64,000 nucleotides of DNA, from assembly GCA_030693535.1 (NCBI GenBank), contig JAUYAL010000026.1:124001-188000 (forward strand), in the 5' to 3' direction. Below are positions 63,109 to 64,000 of the stretch, one piece after another. Below the pieces are notes generated by a model, which was not told the DNA's origin, searched no databases, and saw only the letters and a program-made list of their open reading frames with translations. Numbering within the stretch: position 1 is the stretch's first letter; each line of letters starts with the position of its first letter. Source of the stretch: Methylotenera sp. GTDB taxonomy: Bacteria; Pseudomonadota; Gammaproteobacteria; Burkholderiales; Methylophilaceae. Made by a program: the position numbers and the translations under genes.

Positions 63109-63177
63109 GGGGGTAACTCCTAGACTAAAGTCAGAGAATATTACTAGTTACCCCAAATTTTACCCCTAGTTACCCCC
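63109..63177. promoter_or_regulatory. Candidate integrase arm-type sites (GTTACCCC motif)
   Basis: AGTTACCCC(C/A) occurs at 63146-63155 and 63168-63177, the inverse GGGGGTAAC at 63109-63117, and a related TTTTACCCC at about 63158. One more, AGTTACCCCC, lies at the other element end (44278-44287). Clustering at both ends of the element fits arm-type binding. Confidence 0.6.
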
Positions 63178-63281
63178 GAATGCAAAAGGATAATTACGAA
63201 TAAGTGCGAATGAATAAATTACATAATATGCTGATAAATATGTAATTTTAGTGCTTATAAGAACAACAACGAAAGACTTTA

Positions 63282-63358
63282 TGGTGCGCCCGGCGGGAGT
63301 CGAACCCACGACCTTTGGCTTCGGAAACCAACACTCTATCCAGCTGAGCTACGGGCGC
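63282..63358 (-). tRNA. tRNA-Arg (anticodon CCG)
   Basis: 77 nt including an encoded CCA. Acceptor stem GCGCCCG/CGGGCGC, D-stem GCTC/GAGT, anticodon loop TTCCGAA (anticodon CCG) on stem TTGGT/GCCAA, T-arm GTGGG-TTCGACT-CCCGC, discriminator A. It is the integration target of the element to its left, and the tRNA remains intact. Confidence 0.97.
63289..63305 (-). repeat. tRNA-proximal attachment-site repeat
   Basis: 17 bases CCCGGCGGGAGTCGAAC inside the T-arm and acceptor of tRNA-Arg, repeated exactly at 44199-44215. Confidence 0.88.
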
Positions 63359-63510
63359 AAACAATCCGAGCATTATAGCAAACCATGACATCTCATGCCT
63401 TTTTACTTGCGTAAGTTCTTTTAGTAGCACTTTTATTAACATCATTTAGAAGTGCAGGTATAATGACATTTACATTTACTTACATAAACAATCTAAAGGA
63501 ATTAGCGATA

Positions 63511-64000
63511 ATGAGCAATGACCATAATGAATACAAAGGCTCCACGTTTTGGCAGCTTATTATTGTTATTCCAGGCACTATTTTAGCGTTTACATTGATT
63601 ATTTCATTAATTGCTAAATCATTTAGTGACGCCCCTCCTGCGACTGTAGAGCCTGCCGCTGCTGTATCATCTCAAGTTGAAGAGAATATCAAACCTGTTG
63701 CTACAGTAGAAATTGCGGCCGCAGATGCGGGTCCTCATGTAGATAAAAGCGGTGAAGAGGTAGTTACCGCTGTCTGTGGTATGTGCCATACAGCAGGCTT
63801 AATGAATGCGCCCAAGATTGGTGATAAAGGCCAATGGGCGCCACGCAATGCGCAAGGTTACGATACGCTAGTAAGTAATGCTATTAATGGGATTCGAACT
63901 ATGCCTCCTAAGGGCGGTAATGCGGCACTTTCTGACAGTGAAGTTGCAAATGCAGTAGTATTTATGGCAAATGCTAGCGGCGCTAACTTTACTGCGCCTG
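63511..64000 (+). CDS. Membrane-anchored c-type cytochrome (cytochrome c5-like), cut by right edge
   Basis: The frame is open from ATG 63511 (AAAGGA 10 nt upstream) to the end of the window, 163 codons so far. The N-terminus has a membrane anchor FWQLIIVIPGTILAFTLIIS, an Ala-Pro-rich linker, then the haem motif VCGMCHTAGLMNAP. TMPPKGGNAALSDSEVANAV carries the likely axial Met, the pattern of cytochrome c5. It probably carries electrons in the periplasm. It belongs to the chromosome right of the tRNA, not to the element. Confidence 0.88.
   Translation, partial: MSNDHNEYKGSTFWQLIIVIPGTILAFTLIISLIAKSFSDAPPATVEPAAAVSSQVEENIKPVATVEIAAADAGPHVDKSGEEVVTAVCGMCHTAGLMNAPKIGDKGQWAPRNAQGYDTLVSNAINGIRTMPPKGGNAALSDSEVANAVVFMANASGANFTAP

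Larger units (their letters stand above)
44199..63305. mobile_element. 19.1-kb integrative element in tRNA-Arg(CCG), P4-like satellite or genomic island
   Basis: A 17-bp direct repeat CCCGGCGGGAGTCGAAC occurs at 44199-44215 and at 63289-63305; the latter is the 3' part of a tRNA-Arg gene. A tyrosine integrase lies beside the tRNA with its start toward it. Behind it run a small gene, an AlpA-like regulator and a primase-helicase, the order of P4-type satellites. No capsid, tail or conjugation genes are seen. The cargo in the distal half includes ArdA, a giant helicase fusion and membrane or exported proteins. Confidence 0.88.

Noticed and set aside
63248..63445. 65-codon leftward frame over the tRNA
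   Set aside because: It reads straight through the tRNA-Arg gene, so it is not a protein gene.

Overview
The window looks like the chromosome of a moderately AT-rich betaproteobacterium, probably a methylotroph of the Methylophilaceae (Methylotenera-like). That is inferred from the nar/nor gene content and the general look of the proteins; no species marker is present. The core is a nitrate-respiration and NO-reduction block at about 18.2-43.9 kb. It lies between two accessory regions rich in defence-type and mobile-element genes. Layout. (1) 1-14.3 kb, accessory island running off the left edge. It holds a Z1-domain protein with its MORC/MutL-like GHKL ATPase, a nucleotide-hydrolase/TIR-like STAND-type ATPase, a MvaI/BcnI-type restriction enzyme with a divergent cytosine-5 methyltransferase, and an FAD/NAD-binding protein with a small putative HTH protein. 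A replication-relaxation protein and an AlpA-like regulator follow. Three diverged copies of a structured 130-180 bp repeat sit at the right end of the three cargo units, and the whole set is bracketed by a different GC-rich repeat. (2) 14.8-17.7 kb: a secreted Ntn hydrolase and a hipBA toxin-antitoxin pair. (3) 18.2-36.6 kb, rightward: narXL, narK1K2, narGHJI, a beta-carbonic anhydrase, an outer-membrane porin, moaA and a nitrate-sensing (NIT) chemoreceptor. (4) 36.7-43.9 kb: leftward norE-norF-norQ-norD, a cytochrome c-prime-like protein and norCB, then a rightward DNR-type regulator. Perfect FNR/DNR boxes lie ahead of norCB and norE. (5) 44.2-63.3 kb: a 19.1-kb integrative element in the 3' end of tRNA-Arg(CCG), bounded by 17-bp direct repeats. 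It carries a tyrosine integrase, AlpA, a P4-like primase-helicase, ArdA, a 1706-aa exonuclease-RecQ-UvrD fusion, an exported lipoprotein/nuclease-like pair, and a membrane beta-propeller protein bracketed by about 160-bp repeats. (6) 63.5 kb to the right edge: a membrane-anchored cytochrome c5-like gene, cut by the window. How the genes work together. NarX/NarL and the cysteine-free DNR regulator should switch on nitrate uptake (NarK1K2), nitrate respiration (NarGHI assembled by NarJ, with MoaA supplying the molybdenum cofactor) and NO reduction (NorCB, matured by NorD/Q/E/F). No nitrite reductase or N2O reductase is present, so this is nitrate-to-nitrite respiration plus NO disposal as far as this window shows. 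The accessory regions contain at least four candidate anti-phage modules. The most notable structural signal is that in both islands a structured non-coding repeat follows individual cargo units, like a cassette boundary.
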